Shown piece by piece: positions 14,213 to 15,268 of a stretch of DNA of 15,268 nucleotides. Source of the DNA: JAWOGN01 sp046496815. Its GTDB lineage: Bacteria; Desulfobacterota; DSM-4660; Desulfatiglandales; Desulfatiglandaceae. The stretch is taken from the NCBI GenBank assembly GCA_046496815.1, contig JAWOGN010000031.1:1-15268 (forward strand). The letters are read 5' to 3'. The translations under genes were made by a program, and so were the position numbers. The first letter of the stretch is position 1, and each line of letters opens with the position of its first letter. The notes under the pieces are model-generated. The model saw only the letters and a list, made by a program, of their open reading frames with translations, searched no databases and was not told the DNA's origin.

Positions 14213-14755
14213 ATGAAGGTGCTCGTGACTTACTATACGGAAAGCGGAAATACGGAGAAACTGGCTCAGGCCATACATGATGGAATTGAAAGAGCGGATA
14301 GGGAAATCATACCGATCCAAGACGCGCGGAGCCTTGAAGGCTACGATGTGATTTTCTGCGGTTTCCCGGTTCAATCCAGTAGCGTGCCTCCTCAGGTCGA
14401 GCGTTTTCTGAAGCAAATTCCGGAGGGAAAGCTCCTGGCGATATTCGGCACCCATGGATCGCTGCGCGGAGGGGAACTGGCGGTGACGGCTTTTTATTAT
14501 GCCATGAGTCTGGCGGCCAAGGCAAAAGTGATCGGGACTTTCGGTTGCCGTGGCAAAGTGAAATCAAAACTCATCGACACATTGATGAAAAACCCGGAGC
14601 ATCGGGGCTGGGCGATTGAGGCGCAGAGTGCCGGTGGGCATCCGGGTGAACCGGATCTGGAAGATGGAAAAGAGTTCGCCGGATGGATGATCACAAAGGC
14701 CCGATCCCTACAAGGCGATGTTGTTCCGGTAGGGACTTCCTTGACGGGATCGTAG
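14213..14755 (+). CDS. Flavodoxin-family protein
   Basis: The protein has 180 residues from the ATG at 14213, which has AGGAG 7 nt upstream. An ATG at 14189 would add eight residues (MDYLRRKD) before the first beta strand but has no ribosome binding site, so it is rejected. MKVLVTYYTESGNTEK carries the FMN-phosphate loop TESGNT (9-14). Strand YDVIFCGFPV and strand LLAIFGTHGS follow in flavodoxin order, each ending in a loop that would cover the isoalloxazine ring. A longer, helical C-terminal part (about 110-170) includes RGKVKSKL and HPGEPDLEDGKEFAGW. It probably binds FMN and transfers electrons or reduces a quinone or other partner; the partner is unknown. It is divergent from the fad operon and shares its upstream region, which suggests but does not prove common control. 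Confidence 0.85.
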   Translation: MKVLVTYYTESGNTEKLAQAIHDGIERADREIIPIQDARSLEGYDVIFCGFPVQSSSVPPQVERFLKQIPEGKLLAIFGTHGSLRGGELAVTAFYYAMSLAAKAKVIGTFGCRGKVKSKLIDTLMKNPEHRGWAIEAQSAGGHPGEPDLEDGKEFAGWMITKARSLQGDVVPVGTSLTGS

Positions 14756-14887
14756 CCCTTTGAAACCGGGTGGATAACCATTTCGGGCCGTATGCACATG
14801 GTCCAATCAGAAACGCCCGCCGTCTAAATTTCAGTGTACTGGATAAAATGAAATGCTAGAAAATATATTTTTTTTATGTGTTTTCAA

Positions 14888-14893
14888 TATAAT
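14888..14893 (+). promoter_or_regulatory. Consensus -10 element before the peptidase-like gene
   Basis: TATAAT is a perfect -10 hexamer in a very AT-rich stretch (14855-14900), 22 nt before the GTG at 14915. No convincing -35 element lies 16-18 nt upstream (the sequence there is ATATTT). The 5' leader would be only about 15 nt. Confidence 0.45.
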
Positions 14894-14914
14894 ATTTACA
14901 CAAGCTGAAGTTTT

Positions 14915-15268
14915 GTGTCTAGATTAAAGACCGCATTTATTCTTATAGTTCCTCTCATTCTCTCCACCAATTGCCTTTACGGAACAGAACTTCACACGCT
15001 TCGCGGGGAGGAATTCAGAGTGCTTTTCCATCCCGACCTCAGAGCCGCGGCATTCGAGATGGCGGAGGTGTATCCGTACCTCAGTGCGAATCTTGAACAC
15101 ACATTCGGATGGAATTTCAACCTGAAACCATCCATCCTCCTGATCAAGGATGGAGAAGCCTTCCGGCAAATGGCTGAAAGCCCTCTTACCGTGGCTTTTG
15201 CCGTTCCTGCAAGAAACCTGATCGTCATTGACCACTCGAGAATGCACCTCAACCCATTCACGCTTGAA
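14915..15268 (+). CDS. Secreted peptidase-MA-like protein (partial, C-terminus outside window)
   Basis: 118 residues are open to the window edge from a GTG at 14915; an in-frame TGA at 14906-14908 rules out longer starts. The N-terminus has a signal-peptide pattern: basic SRLK, a hydrophobic TAFILIVPLILS, then TNCLYGTEL. The cysteine is preceded by STN, a poor lipobox, so cleavage near YG is more likely than lipidation. The mature part (FRVLFHPDL, AAAFEMAEVYPYLSANLEHTFGW, PSILLIKDGEAFRQMA, and VAFAVPARNLIVIDHSRM) has the layout of the peptidase-MA (gluzincin-like) family, whose HExxH zinc motif usually lies further on, past the window end. Metallopeptidase activity therefore cannot be confirmed. 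It starts 159 nt after the flavodoxin-like gene and has its own -10 element. Confidence 0.6.
   Translation, partial: MSRLKTAFILIVPLILSTNCLYGTELHTLRGEEFRVLFHPDLRAAAFEMAEVYPYLSANLEHTFGWNFNLKPSILLIKDGEAFRQMAESPLTVAFAVPARNLIVIDHSRMHLNPFTLE

Noticed and set aside
1..15268. tRNA, rRNA, CRISPR array, insertion sequence with transposase, prophage genes
   Set aside because: Searched by eye; no cloverleaf, spaced direct repeats, transposase or phage motifs were seen.

Overview
The window looks like chromosomal DNA of a mesophilic, moderately GC-balanced Gram-negative bacterium, most likely a Desulfobacterota (deltaproteobacterial) relative. This is inferred from protein character (a mitochondrial/'spd'-type EF-G, a cytidylate-kinase-like/BON fusion, an ArsA-like ATPase, a complete beta-oxidation operon), not from any rRNA marker. 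No tRNA, rRNA, CRISPR array, transposase or phage gene was seen.

Layout. Positions 1-256 (minus) hold the start of a small MIP18/DUF59-like protein cut by the window edge. Divergent from it, 452-1270 encodes a cytidylate-kinase-like P-loop protein with a C-terminal BON-like domain. A well-formed promoter then leads into a CstA-family transporter (1514-3259), closed by a strong hairpin. Next comes a plus-strand cluster: a four-helix membrane protein (3435-3866), a small unrecognised soluble protein (3914-4204) and an ArsA/GET3-like ATPase (4204-5121), the last two overlapping by one base. Everything from 5235 to 13948 reads on the minus strand. EF-G (5930-8020) is overlapped by 4 bp by a small P-loop ATPase (5235-5933). 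A probable fatty-acid oxidation operon reads fadN (11516-13948), fadA (9999-11183), fadE (8161-9945) and ends at an excellent terminator (8105-8136). Upstream of fadN lies an 18-bp palindrome resembling the Bacillus FadR box, then a divergent flavodoxin-like gene (14213-14755). The window ends inside a secreted peptidase-MA-like protein (14915 onward).

How they work together. FadE oxidises acyl-CoA, FadN hydrates enoyl-CoA and oxidises the 3-hydroxyacyl-CoA, and FadA cleaves the 3-ketoacyl-CoA, so the three genes give the full beta-oxidation spiral. The gene order and domain order match Bacillus fadNAE, not E. coli fadBA. CstA would import pyruvate or another small carbon source. The other clusters have no assignable pathway.

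The most unusual non-coding structure is a fold-back sequence of about 320 bp (11201-11521) filling the gap between fadN and fadA. Its inner arms are 34 bp with 33 matches, its outer arms about 35 bp with 29 matches, and a 156-nt centre separates them. It runs from the fadN stop codon to just before the fadA ribosome binding site.
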